Origin: Modicisalibacter xianhensis
GTDB taxonomy: Bacteria; Pseudomonadota; Gammaproteobacteria; Pseudomonadales; Halomonadaceae
Direction: 5' to 3'
Assembly (NCBI RefSeq): GCF_900113605.1
Contig: NZ_FOPY01000002.1
Location: forward strand, 124,001 to 188,000
DNA: 64,000 nt
This document shows positions 28,336 through 36,887 of the stretch, piece after piece. The translations under genes were made by a program, and so were the position numbers. The notes beneath the pieces were generated by a model, which was not told the DNA's origin, did no database searches, and saw only the letters and a list, made by a program, of their open reading frames with translations. How positions within the stretch are numbered: the stretch's first letter is position 1; each line of letters starts with the position of its first letter.

Positions 28336-28363
28336 TATCGGCATACACAACAAAGATTTTTAG
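28336..28363 (-). promoter_or_regulatory. FliA (sigma-28) promoter of the second chemoreceptor gene
   Basis: Minus strand: TAAAAATC (28363-28356), 12 bases, GCCGATAC (28343-28336), close to TAAAGTTT-N11-GCCGATAA with one extra spacer base. Just upstream is an inverted repeat TATACAA-N9-TTGTATA (28365-28387) that may be an operator. The rest of the AT-rich gap to 28705 holds no gene I can support. Confidence 0.7.
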
Positions 28364-28705
28364 TATACAAAAATTTATATTTGTATAAAGCTAGATATCA
28401 CAGGTTAAGAAAGCACATCATTTGTGAATATTAAATGCTCAATTAATGAGAAAACTTGCCCAATAATGGAAAGAAAAAAGTCGAGGGCGTGCACTTACGA
28501 CCGCCACTGACAGGATCGAAATGCTATAGAGTAATTTTGAAATGCCAAATGAAACGCATCTGTCCTGACACTGAACTCATGCCGACCATCGAGATGAGTT
28601 CTTCCTACAGCATGCATATAGCCCCCTTTGAACAGCTCCGTGCCGGAAACAAGCACAGCACACGAACCAGCGGCCGTTGCCGTCATGGCCGCTCTGACGC
28701 TCACT

Positions 28706-29617
28706 CTACGCAGGATAAGCTTGTAGCAGTTCCTTCCCATAGGCACGAATGAACTCCAGCGCCTTGGCATGCTTCCAGTCCTCCCGATAGACGAGGCCAA
28801 AACTGAAGTCGATCCGGGGGCTGAAAGGCCTCATCACCACTTCGTCCCGCTTATACAACTGGTCGGTGGCAGTAATCGGGTTCATCACGCTGATTCCGGC
28901 CCGGTTTGCGACCAATGACGTGATGGTGCCAATGTTGGCTTCGGTCTTGCCGGCAATATGAATCCCGTGGCTGGCGATCAGGTTGAGCAGCGGATCGGCC
29001 CCGACATTGGGCTGGTTGCTGATGACCAGGTACTGGTCCTTGAGATCGGCGACGGTGACCTCTGGCAGATCGCTCAACGGATGCCCCTGCGGAACCAGGC
29101 ACAGCGCGTGAGTGGTCAGCCACTCCTCGATCCGTAGTATTCGGGAACTCACGGGCAGCGTCACGAAGCCCACGTCGGCATGCCCCGACTCCACTTCCCG
29201 CAACACGTCGTGACTCGACATCATGTCGAAGCTGATACTGAAACTGCGGTTCTTCTCGAGCAAGGCTGCGATCAGGCTCGGGACGAACCCGAAGGCCAAT
29301 CCTGGAATCGCAGCGATCCTCAGGCGCGACGTGCCGAACTCCTTCAGGGCCAGAACACTGTGACGCAACTCGTCGATGTTGCCCATCAGGCGCAGGATTT
29401 CCTCGTAGAGCTCGCGTGCCTCGGGAGTGGCAACCAAGCGGTTCTTTTCACGCAGGAAAAGCGCCAGTCCCAGGTTCTGTTCGAGCTGTGACAACGAGCG
29501 ACTGACCCCGGATTGCGTGATACCCAGCATTCTGGCCGCCTGTGAAGCACTGCCTGCCTCGAACAGGGTCTTGAAGATGGCGAGCGCCTTCAGCGAATGT
29601 ATGTTGACGTCAGGCAT
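28706..29617 (-). CDS. LysR family transcriptional regulator of the adjacent catabolic operon
   Basis: A 303-residue LysR protein: N-terminal helix-turn-helix (ASQAARMLGITQSGVSRSLSQLEQNLGLALF) and a co-inducer domain from about residue 90. It is transcribed divergently from the aminotransferase operon with only 106 bases between the starts, the usual layout for a LysR controlling its neighbour. The inducer is presumably the operon's substrate or an intermediate. Confidence 0.92.
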   Translation of the reverse strand: MPDVNIHSLKALAIFKTLFEAGSASQAARMLGITQSGVSRSLSQLEQNLGLALFLREKNRLVATPEARELYEEILRLMGNIDELRHSVLALKEFGTSRLRIAAIPGLAFGFVPSLIAALLEKNRSFSISFDMMSSHDVLREVESGHADVGFVTLPVSSRILRIEEWLTTHALCLVPQGHPLSDLPEVTVADLKDQYLVISNQPNVGADPLLNLIASHGIHIAGKTEANIGTITSLVANRAGISVMNPITATDQLYKRDEVVMRPFSPRIDFSFGLVYREDWKHAKALEFIRAYGKELLQAYPA

Positions 29618-29723
29618 GATTAAAAGTCATCGTATTCGGTAAAAACATCATATATTGAAATATCTTGTCGGGGCTACCTAGACTAGCCCTATCCGACTTA
29701 CACAACGACAACGGATCGACAAG

Positions 29724-31097
29724 ATGACCACTTCCCCGCTGTTCTATCAGGCCGGTCCCGCCATGCCGGAAGTCAGCCACGCTCACGGCGTCTTCCTCTG
29801 GGATGCACAAGGCAAGAACTACCTCGACGGCTGCTCCGGCGCCATTTCATGCAATCTCGGCCACGGTCACGAGGCTATCCGCGACGCCATGCTGGCCCAG
29901 CTCGACCGGGTCGCCTTCACCTATCGCACCCAGTTCGAGAACGCCCCGGCCGTGGCGCTGGCCCATGAGCTGGTTGCCATGACCGACGGCGAACTGGAAA
30001 AGGTGTTCTTCGTCTCCAGCGGCTCGGAAGCCGTCGAATCTGCGCTCAAGCTGGCGCGTCAGTATTTCGTGGCGAGAGGCGAACCACAGCGCCGCCACTT
30101 CGTGTCGCTGCGTCCGTCCTATCATGGCAGCACCCTGGGTGCGCTCGGCGTAACCGGCTATCAGCCCCTGGAAGCACCCTTCACCGATATCACGCCCGGC
30201 TCGATCAAGGTGCCCGGTCCCGACTTCTATCGCGCCGGCCAAACTGATCGGGGCGCCCATATCCGCCATGTCCTCAATGAAACCCGAGCGCAAATCGAGG
30301 CGGCGGGCGGCGACAGCGTCATCGCCATCGTGGTCGAGCCGGTAGGCGGCGCCAGCACCGGGGCCCGCCTGGTCGATAAAACCTATCTGGAAGGTCTGCG
30401 CCAACTGTGCGACGAGTTCGGCTGCCTGCTGATCTTCGATGAGGTGCTGTGCGGCATCGGCCGCACCGGGCACTGGTTCGCCTATCAGCAGTGGGGCGTG
30501 GCGCCAGATCTGTTGACCACTGCCAAGGGACTGGGGGCGGGTTATTACCCCGTCGGCGCCCTGCTGTGCCGCGAGGCGCTTGTCGAGACGGTGATGGCCA
30601 ACGGCGGCTTCCAGCATGGCCACACCTATGCCGGCAATCCGCTGGCCTGTGCCACCGGCCTGGCCGCCATCGAGGCGATCCGCCGCGAGGGACTGCTGTA
30701 CAACGTCACGGCCCGTGGCCAGCAGCTCAAGCACGGCCTGGAAAGTCTCCAGGCCCGCTACTCCTGGCTCGGCGACGTGCGCGGTCTCGGCCTGCTGTGG
30801 GGCGTGGAGCTGGTCATGGATCCCGTCGAAAAGACGCCCTTCCCCGCCGAGGCCAACCTCTTTGCCAAGGTGACCGCCCTGGCCAAGGAAGAAGGCCTGC
30901 TCATCTACCCGCGTCGCACGCTCGACGGCCTGGCCGGCGATCACTTTCTGATCAGCCCGCCCTTCACCATCAGCGAGAGCGAGACCGAGCTGCTACTCGA
31001 GCGGCTTGCCAGCGCCCTGGAACGTCTCGACCGGGAGGTGGTAGCCCCATTGCTGGATACCGCCACGGTTTCCTCTACCAATGCGATCACAGGCTGA
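29724..31097 (+). CDS. Class III aminotransferase, candidate beta-amino acid transaminase
   Basis: A 457-residue PLP enzyme of the omega/class III group. Visible are SSGSEAVESALKLAR, YHGSTLGALG, the aspartate segment LIFDEVLCGIGRTG and the PLP-lysine in TTAKGLGAGYYPVGA. It is first in an operon followed by CoA transferase, deacylase and thiolase, which implies that its product is a beta-keto acid. That makes a beta-amino acid, for example N6-acetyl-beta-lysine, the likely amino donor (inference). Confidence 0.88.
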   Translation: MTTSPLFYQAGPAMPEVSHAHGVFLWDAQGKNYLDGCSGAISCNLGHGHEAIRDAMLAQLDRVAFTYRTQFENAPAVALAHELVAMTDGELEKVFFVSSGSEAVESALKLARQYFVARGEPQRRHFVSLRPSYHGSTLGALGVTGYQPLEAPFTDITPGSIKVPGPDFYRAGQTDRGAHIRHVLNETRAQIEAAGGDSVIAIVVEPVGGASTGARLVDKTYLEGLRQLCDEFGCLLIFDEVLCGIGRTGHWFAYQQWGVAPDLLTTAKGLGAGYYPVGALLCREALVETVMANGGFQHGHTYAGNPLACATGLAAIEAIRREGLLYNVTARGQQLKHGLESLQARYSWLGDVRGLGLLWGVELVMDPVEKTPFPAEANLFAKVTALAKEEGLLIYPRRTLDGLAGDHFLISPPFTISESETELLLERLASALERLDREVVAPLLDTATVSSTNAITG

Positions 31098-31102
31098 CAC
31101 TC

Positions 31103-31804
31103 ATGACACGTCTCAACCAGAAGCATACTGCCATCGAGACGGCCATTGCGCTGATCCCCGATGGCGCCTCGATCATGGTCGGCGGATTCGGCTCGCCGGG
31201 AACGCCCTTTGCGCTGCTCGACGAGCTTCTGGCCCAGGGCCAGAAGCACCTGACCGTCATCAAGAACGACGCCAACGAGCCGGACATCGGTATCGGCCGG
31301 CTGATCCGTGCAGGCCGCATCGACCGGCTGATCACATCGCATATCGGGCTCAACCGGACGGCCATCGAGGCGATGAACCAAGGCCACCTGGCGGTGGAGA
31401 TGCATCCGCAAGGCCTGCTGGCCGAGAAGATCCGCTGCGCCGGAGCCGGCCACTACGGTTTTCTGACTGATATCGGCCTGGGCACCGAGATCGCCCAGGG
31501 GCGCCGCGAAATCGAGTGCGATGGACGCACCTGGGCCATCGAGCCGGCCATCCGGGCCGATTTTGCCCTGGTGCATGCCGACCTGGCCGATGCCTACGGC
31601 AACCTCGTCTATCGCGGTACGGCGATCAACTTCAACCCGCTGATGGCCATGGCCGCCGACAAGGTCATTGCCCAGGCCTTCCGGGTCGAGGCGCCCGGCA
31701 CCCTGCCCCCCGAGACCGTTCATACGCCGTGTGCCTTCATCAATCACATCGTCCAGGTCGACTCGGCCACCAGCGAACAAGGGAGACGCGCCCATGTCGT
31801 CTGA
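31103..31804 (+). CDS. 3-oxoacid CoA-transferase, alpha subunit
   Basis: A 233-residue class I CoA-transferase subunit A, with the N-terminal DGASIMVGGFGSPGTP and glycine-rich turns typical of AtoD/ScoA/PcaI. It begins 5 bases after the aminotransferase stop and its end overlaps the beta subunit by 11 bases, so the two are translationally coupled. Expected to activate a 3-oxo acid to its CoA ester. Confidence 0.9.
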   Translation: MTRLNQKHTAIETAIALIPDGASIMVGGFGSPGTPFALLDELLAQGQKHLTVIKNDANEPDIGIGRLIRAGRIDRLITSHIGLNRTAIEAMNQGHLAVEMHPQGLLAEKIRCAGAGHYGFLTDIGLGTEIAQGRREIECDGRTWAIEPAIRADFALVHADLADAYGNLVYRGTAINFNPLMAMAADKVIAQAFRVEAPGTLPPETVHTPCAFINHIVQVDSATSEQGRRAHVV

Positions 31805-32447
31805 TCAGGAAAGGCTCCTGGCCCGCGCCGCCCGCGAGGTGCTGCCCGGCCAGATCGTCAACCTCGGCATCGGCCTGCCGACCCGGCTGTTTCATTACCT
31901 GCCGCCGGACATGGACGTGCTGGTTCACTCCGAAAACGGCGTGCTGGGTAGCCAGCCCGTGGCGCACGGCGCCGAGCCGGATCTCGAAATGATCGACTCG
32001 GGTGGGGCCTATATCGGCACGCGGCCCGGCGCCAGCGTGTTCGACAGTGCGCTGTCGTTCGCCATGATCCGCCGCAGTCGCATCGACATCACCTTCATGG
32101 GGGCGTTCGAGGTGGATCAGCACGGCAACCTGGCGAACTGGAAGATCCCCGGCAAGTTCTCCCCCGGCATCGGCGGCGCCATGGAACTTGCCCAGAAGGT
32201 CGACAAGCTGGTGGTGCTGTGCTCGCACAACGACAAGCACGGCAATCCCAAGATTCTCAAACAGTGCCGGCTACCCCTCACCGCGTTGCACTGCGTTTCA
32301 CGAATCATCACCGACAAGGCCGTGATGCAGGTGACGAAGGCCGGCCTGGAAGTCGTGGACATTGCCGAAGGGCTCGACGTGGCTTCGCTGCGGGCCGCCA
32401 CCGACGCCGAGCTGATCATCGACGAAACCCGGCTGGGGAGGTTCTGA
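31794..32447 (+). CDS. 3-oxoacid CoA-transferase, beta subunit
   Basis: A 217-residue class I CoA-transferase subunit B. The catalytic glutamate is in SENGVLG around residue 46, followed by GGAYIGTRPGASVFDS, as in AtoA/PcaJ/ScoB. GGGAGA lies upstream of the ATG. The stop overlaps the next start by one base (TGATG). Confidence 0.92.
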   Translation: MSSDQERLLARAAREVLPGQIVNLGIGLPTRLFHYLPPDMDVLVHSENGVLGSQPVAHGAEPDLEMIDSGGAYIGTRPGASVFDSALSFAMIRRSRIDITFMGAFEVDQHGNLANWKIPGKFSPGIGGAMELAQKVDKLVVLCSHNDKHGNPKILKQCRLPLTALHCVSRIITDKAVMQVTKAGLEVVDIAEGLDVASLRAATDAELIIDETRLGRF

Positions 32448-33727
32448 TGCTGACCGCTACCGAAAAGCGCATCCTCGACTGCTGCGAGGCGCTGATGGAC
32501 GATACCCTGACGCTGACCCGCGATCTGGTGAAGGCCTATAGCGTGCTGGGTCAGGAACACGGGGCTCTCGCCACCATGGAGCGCTGGTTCGAGCGCCTGG
32601 ACCTGCCGGCGGAGCGCGTCGGACTCGATGCGCCGGGCTTCGCCGATCATCCCCATCGGGCACCGGCCGCCTGGCCGAGCGAAAGGCGCTACAACCTGGT
32701 CAGCCGGCTCAACCCGGGCGTCTCCAAACCCCATCTGGTGCTCAACGGCCACCTGGACGTGGTACCGGCCGAGCCCACCGACATGTGGACACGCCCACCC
32801 TGGGAGCCCTGGGAAAAGGACGGCTGGTTGTATGGTCGCGGTGCGGGCGACATGAAGGCCGGCATCGCCGCCATGGTCATGGCCGTGCAGGCGGTACGTC
32901 AGGCCAGCGTGGCGATCGACTTCCCGTTGACCCTGCAGACGGTGATCGAGGAGGAGTGCACAGGTAACGGCGCGCTAGCCTGTCTTCACCAAGGGTACTG
33001 TGGCGACTTCGTGCTCATCCCCGAGCCCTTCGGGGCACAGATCTACAGTGGCCAGGTCGGTGTGCTGTGGTTTCGCATGCGCATCGACGGCGTGCCGGCC
33101 CACGTGCTGGATACCCGCGCAGGAAGCAACGCCATCGAGACCTTGCAGGGCTATCTGCCGGCTTTCAAGGCGCTGGAGGAAAAGATCAACGCCTTGCCCC
33201 GCCCCGCGCCCTACGAGGTGTTGGATCATCCCTTCAACCTGAGCATCGGCAAGATCGAAGGTGGCAACTGGGCGTCAAGCGTTCCGGCCCATGCCATTGT
33301 CGAAGGACGGGTCGGCTTCCCGCCAGGCATGTCACCCGACACCGTCATGAACCGCGTTCGCGAGACGGTTGCCGAGCACCATCGCACCCTGAACGATGGT
33401 ACGCCGGCCCCGCGCGTCGAGTTTCACGGCTTTCGCTCGGAAGGCCACCTGGTCGACCTCGAGGCCTCGGGTATCCGCCTGCTGTCACGCTGCCACGAGG
33501 ATCTGGTCGGCGAGCCACCCGCTCATTACCTCTCGACCTGCACCACGGACCTGCGCGCCTTTCATGTCTCGGGAGGCATCAACGGCACCTGCTATGGCCC
33601 GGTGGCTCAGCGTATTCACGGCGTGGACGAGTGCGTCGAGATTGACTCGATCCGTCGGGTCCTGACCACCTATGCCCTGTTCATTCACCGCTGGGCTGCC
33701 AGCGGCGACACATCGAGGAGCGCCTGA
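32447..33727 (+). CDS. M20 family metallohydrolase (ArgE/DapE-like deacylase)
   Basis: A 426-residue M20 peptidase/deacylase. Metal-site segments are NGHLDVVPAEP (His, Asp), GRGAGDMKAG (bridging Asp) and EEECTGNG (catalytic Glu), with a dimerisation domain in the middle. Such enzymes remove acetyl, succinyl or carbamoyl groups from amino acids. In this operon it would fit release of acetate from 4-acetamidobutyrate or deacylation of the imported substrate (inference). Coupled to both neighbours through TGATG overlaps. Confidence 0.88.
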   Translation: MLTATEKRILDCCEALMDDTLTLTRDLVKAYSVLGQEHGALATMERWFERLDLPAERVGLDAPGFADHPHRAPAAWPSERRYNLVSRLNPGVSKPHLVLNGHLDVVPAEPTDMWTRPPWEPWEKDGWLYGRGAGDMKAGIAAMVMAVQAVRQASVAIDFPLTLQTVIEEECTGNGALACLHQGYCGDFVLIPEPFGAQIYSGQVGVLWFRMRIDGVPAHVLDTRAGSNAIETLQGYLPAFKALEEKINALPRPAPYEVLDHPFNLSIGKIEGGNWASSVPAHAIVEGRVGFPPGMSPDTVMNRVRETVAEHHRTLNDGTPAPRVEFHGFRSEGHLVDLEASGIRLLSRCHEDLVGEPPAHYLSTCTTDLRAFHVSGGINGTCYGPVAQRIHGVDECVEIDSIRRVLTTYALFIHRWAASGDTSRSA

Positions 33728-34905
33728 TGAACGCTGCCTATCTCGTCGACTATGCGCGCACGGCCTTCACTCGCGCCCATCCCCGCAAGCCGGAAGTCGA
33801 CGCCTGGTCAGGCCAGCGTGGTGATGCCTTGCTGGGCCAGGTCATCGATGCCCTGCTCGCACGCAGTGATATCGCGGGCGACAGCATCGAGGACCTGAGC
33901 GTCGGCTGCGCACTACCGGTCAAGGAGCAGTGGAGTTTCGGGGGCCGCTACCCCCTGTGGCTGTCCCGGCTGGGGTCGGCGTGCGCCTCGCGTCAGATCG
34001 ACCAGCAGTGCGGCTCCAGCCTGGCCGCCCTGCGCGGCACGGTCCGCGAGGTCCAGGCTGGCGCCATCCAGGCTGGGATTGCCGGCGGCTTCGAGACCAT
34101 GTCGCAGGTGCCGATGGGCCCGAGCCTGTTTCAGGAAGGCGTACTGACGGTGCCCCAGGCCCTCATGGACAGCAGCAGGCTCGACATGAGCGTGGCCATG
34201 AACATGGGCCTGACCGCCGAGCGCCTGGCCCGGGAAAGCGACATCAGCCGGGAAGCCATGGATGCCTATGCCCTGCGTTCTCACCAGCGTGCCGCACGCG
34301 CCGAGCGGGATGGCTGGTTCGAGGGGGAGCGCCTGACGCTGACCAACCCGGCCGGCGACGTCGTGGCTCGTGACGCCAATATCCGCCCCGACACCAGCCT
34401 GGCGAAGCTGGCCGATCTTGCCCCGGCCTTCGTCGAGGATGGCCGGGTCACGGCCGGCAACAGTTCTCCACTGACCTCGGGGGCCGGTGCTGCGCTGGTG
34501 ATGGCCGAGGCCGCCATGGCGCGTCACGACCTCTCGCCGTTGGCACGGGTGGTCGAGGTGGCCGACTGCGGGGTGACGCCCGAACGCATGGGAGCCGGCG
34601 CGGCGGCGGCCATCGAACGGGTACTTGCCAAGGCTGGCCTGCGCACCGAGGACATCGATGCCTGGGAAATCAACGAGGCCTTCAGCGCCGTGCCGCTCTA
34701 TGCCATGCAAACCCTGGGCCTCGACCCGGACCGGGTCAACATGCATGGCGGCGCACTGGCGCTGGGACACCCCCTGGGAGCCACCGGCATCCGGCTGGCC
34801 GGCACGCTGGCCCGCATTCTTCAGCATCGGCAAGGGCGCTACGGCTGTGCCGCTGCCTGCATCGGTGGCGGCCAAGGGATCGCCCTGATTCTGGAGCGAT
34901 GCTGA
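33727..34905 (+). CDS. Acetyl-CoA acetyltransferase family thiolase
   Basis: A 392-residue thiolase. The nucleophile is Cys95 (DQQCGSSLAA); the other catalytic segments are NEAF, GGALALGHPLGATG and CIGGGQG. It would split the 3-oxoacyl-CoA made by the CoA transferase into acetyl-CoA and a shortened acyl-CoA. It overlaps the M20 gene by one base. Confidence 0.93.
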   Translation: MNAAYLVDYARTAFTRAHPRKPEVDAWSGQRGDALLGQVIDALLARSDIAGDSIEDLSVGCALPVKEQWSFGGRYPLWLSRLGSACASRQIDQQCGSSLAALRGTVREVQAGAIQAGIAGGFETMSQVPMGPSLFQEGVLTVPQALMDSSRLDMSVAMNMGLTAERLARESDISREAMDAYALRSHQRAARAERDGWFEGERLTLTNPAGDVVARDANIRPDTSLAKLADLAPAFVEDGRVTAGNSSPLTSGAGAALVMAEAAMARHDLSPLARVVEVADCGVTPERMGAGAAAAIERVLAKAGLRTEDIDAWEINEAFSAVPLYAMQTLGLDPDRVNMHGGALALGHPLGATGIRLAGTLARILQHRQGRYGCAAACIGGGQGIALILERC

Positions 34906-34981
34906 ACGCCATCACGTACCACGTAATCCATTGCTTCATCCACACAACGACAACAAGGTTCATTCCTTGAAGGAGAAAAGC

Positions 34982-36502
34982 ATGCAAACTCCAACAACAA
35001 ACGACACAGCGCCGCGTCCCTCGCTGCTGGGGGCGGCAAGTTGCATCGGCTTTCTTTGCTTCATGATGTTCGCCCAGATATTCCTACTGGGCGAGGACTG
35101 GGTCACTCACATCTCGCTGATATTCGCCATCGTGGTCTGCAGCATCGTCGCCCTGGTGTCCGGCTTCACCTGGCATGACATCCAGAAGGGCATTCTCTAT
35201 GGCTGCGAAATTGCCATGTTGCCGATGCTGATTCTGATGATGGTCGGCGTGCTGGTTGCCAGCTGGATCGCCTCGGGCACGATACCGTCACTCGTGTATT
35301 ACGGGCTGCAGCTCATCAACCCGTCCTACTTCCTGGTCACCGCCGTGCTGGTGTGCTCCATCGCCTCGCTGGTGACCGGCAGCTCCTGGACCACCGCCGC
35401 GACGTTCGGTGTCGCCTTCATGGGCATCGGCAGCGGCCTGGGCATTCCTCCCGCCATGACTGCAGGTGCCGTCATCTCTGGGGCCATCTTCGGCGACAAG
35501 ATCTCGCCCATCTCCGACTCCACCAACCTGGCAGCGGGAATCGCCGAGGCCAACCTATTCGACCACATCCGCTCGATGTTCTATACCACCGGCCCCGCCT
35601 GGATCATCACCGCGGTCCTGTTCTTCTTCCTCGGGCTGGGTTATCAGGGCGAGGCGGATACCAGCCAGGCCGACCTGCTCCGCGCAGGCATACTGGACAA
35701 TTATTCGGTCAGCCTGTTCGCCTTCATTCCGCCCCTGGTCGTGCTGGTGCTGGCTTACCGGCGGGTCAGCGCCTTGGCCGTCATGGTCATCGGCAGCCTG
35801 GTGGGCGGTGCCATGGCGGTTGCCGTCCAAGGGGTTGGGATTGGCGACATGATGAACTACATGAACTACGGCTACGTGTCGGAGACCGGGATCGAGCCAG
35901 TGGACAGCCTGCTAAGCCGGGGTGGCCTGCAGGAAATGATGTGGACCATTTCGCTGGGGTTCATCGGGCTCAGCCTCGGCGGCCTGCTGGAAAAGACGCG
36001 CATGCTCGAGGTACTGCTCGGGAGCCTGGGCAAGCTGGTGAGCAATGCGCGAGGGCTCATCGTGACTCACGTCTTGGCTTCCCTAGCTACCAACCTGTTC
36101 TCGGCAAGCCAGTACATTGCCATCATCATTCCGGGACGCATGCTGGTACCGGCCTATCGCAAGCTCAAGATCCTGCCTTCCGTCTGCTCACGCACTTGCG
36201 AGGACTCCGCCACGGTGACATCCCCTCTCGTGCCCTGGGGCCTGGGCGGCGCCTACTACATGGGCGTGCTGGACGTATCGGCCTGGGACTACATGGGCTG
36301 GACCTTCCTTGCCCTGATCACGCCCCTGATTGCCGTGGCCTACGCCATGGGTAACCTGTTCATCTGGAGAGAGGGCGAGCGCAACGACGTCAATACGTAT
36401 TATCAACAGCCTGCCGGGCAGCGAGATCCGTCTCGCAACAGCATCGCTGACCAAGCACATGGTATGGCAAGCACATCATGGCGCTCTCCTGCCGATCACT
36501 GA
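34982..36502 (+). CDS. NhaC family Na+/H+ antiporter or amino acid antiporter
   Basis: A 506-residue inner-membrane transporter with about 11-12 hydrophobic segments. AAGGAG precedes the ATG. The family-conserved GDKISPISDSTNLA and SRTCEDSATVTSPLVPWG are visible. NhaC members exchange Na+ for H+ or, in amino acid operons, carry organic substrates. As last gene of the operon it probably imports the substrate. Confidence 0.88.
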   Translation: MQTPTTNDTAPRPSLLGAASCIGFLCFMMFAQIFLLGEDWVTHISLIFAIVVCSIVALVSGFTWHDIQKGILYGCEIAMLPMLILMMVGVLVASWIASGTIPSLVYYGLQLINPSYFLVTAVLVCSIASLVTGSSWTTAATFGVAFMGIGSGLGIPPAMTAGAVISGAIFGDKISPISDSTNLAAGIAEANLFDHIRSMFYTTGPAWIITAVLFFFLGLGYQGEADTSQADLLRAGILDNYSVSLFAFIPPLVVLVLAYRRVSALAVMVIGSLVGGAMAVAVQGVGIGDMMNYMNYGYVSETGIEPVDSLLSRGGLQEMMWTISLGFIGLSLGGLLEKTRMLEVLLGSLGKLVSNARGLIVTHVLASLATNLFSASQYIAIIIPGRMLVPAYRKLKILPSVCSRTCEDSATVTSPLVPWGLGGAYYMGVLDVSAWDYMGWTFLALITPLIAVAYAMGNLFIWREGERNDVNTYYQQPAGQRDPSRNSIADQAHGMASTSWRSPADH

Positions 36503-36549
36503 AGTTTCAAGGCAGGAATATGCCTGACTATATGGTTGATCTTGCTCAG

Positions 36550-36690
36550 TAGTAGTCTGTAAGTAGTGGCCATCACAGATAAGCACGGCCCGATGGCCAT
36601 TACGCTCGAACAGCGCGTCCCCCAGATAACGTTCCAGTTTCTTGAACTGCTTGCCTGGCTGACGCGCAGTTCCGTCCGCCTGCTTGATTC
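36550..36690 (-). pseudogene. Possible remnant of a LysR-type DNA-binding domain
   Basis: In the 385-base gap before the sulfite dehydrogenase gene, the minus strand encodes KQFKKLERYLGDALFERNGH, which resembles the recognition-helix end of LysR regulators (RxLExxLGxxLFxR). No start, no continuing domain. Probably a decayed fragment; nothing else is recognisable in the gap. Confidence 0.35.
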
Positions 36691-36887
36691 CGGCGTACTC
36701 TCAGAAACGACTCCAGACCAACGAGGGAGGTGAATGTCACTTAAGCTTGTCTTCGCGATTCCCTGCTATTCTGGAATATCGTAAGGCAGGAAGTGATGGA
36801 CCACTCCGGCAAGACAATTACAACACCGGCCCGGCACGCGTGCAGGATGCTGCGGTTACGCAAGCCGAGCTTGCCAGGAGCCCAGCC

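Noticed and set aside
28456-28800. Overlapping short frames on both strands upstream of the LysR gene
   Set aside because: AT-rich intergenic DNA with promoter elements; neither frame has a ribosome site or recognisable motif.
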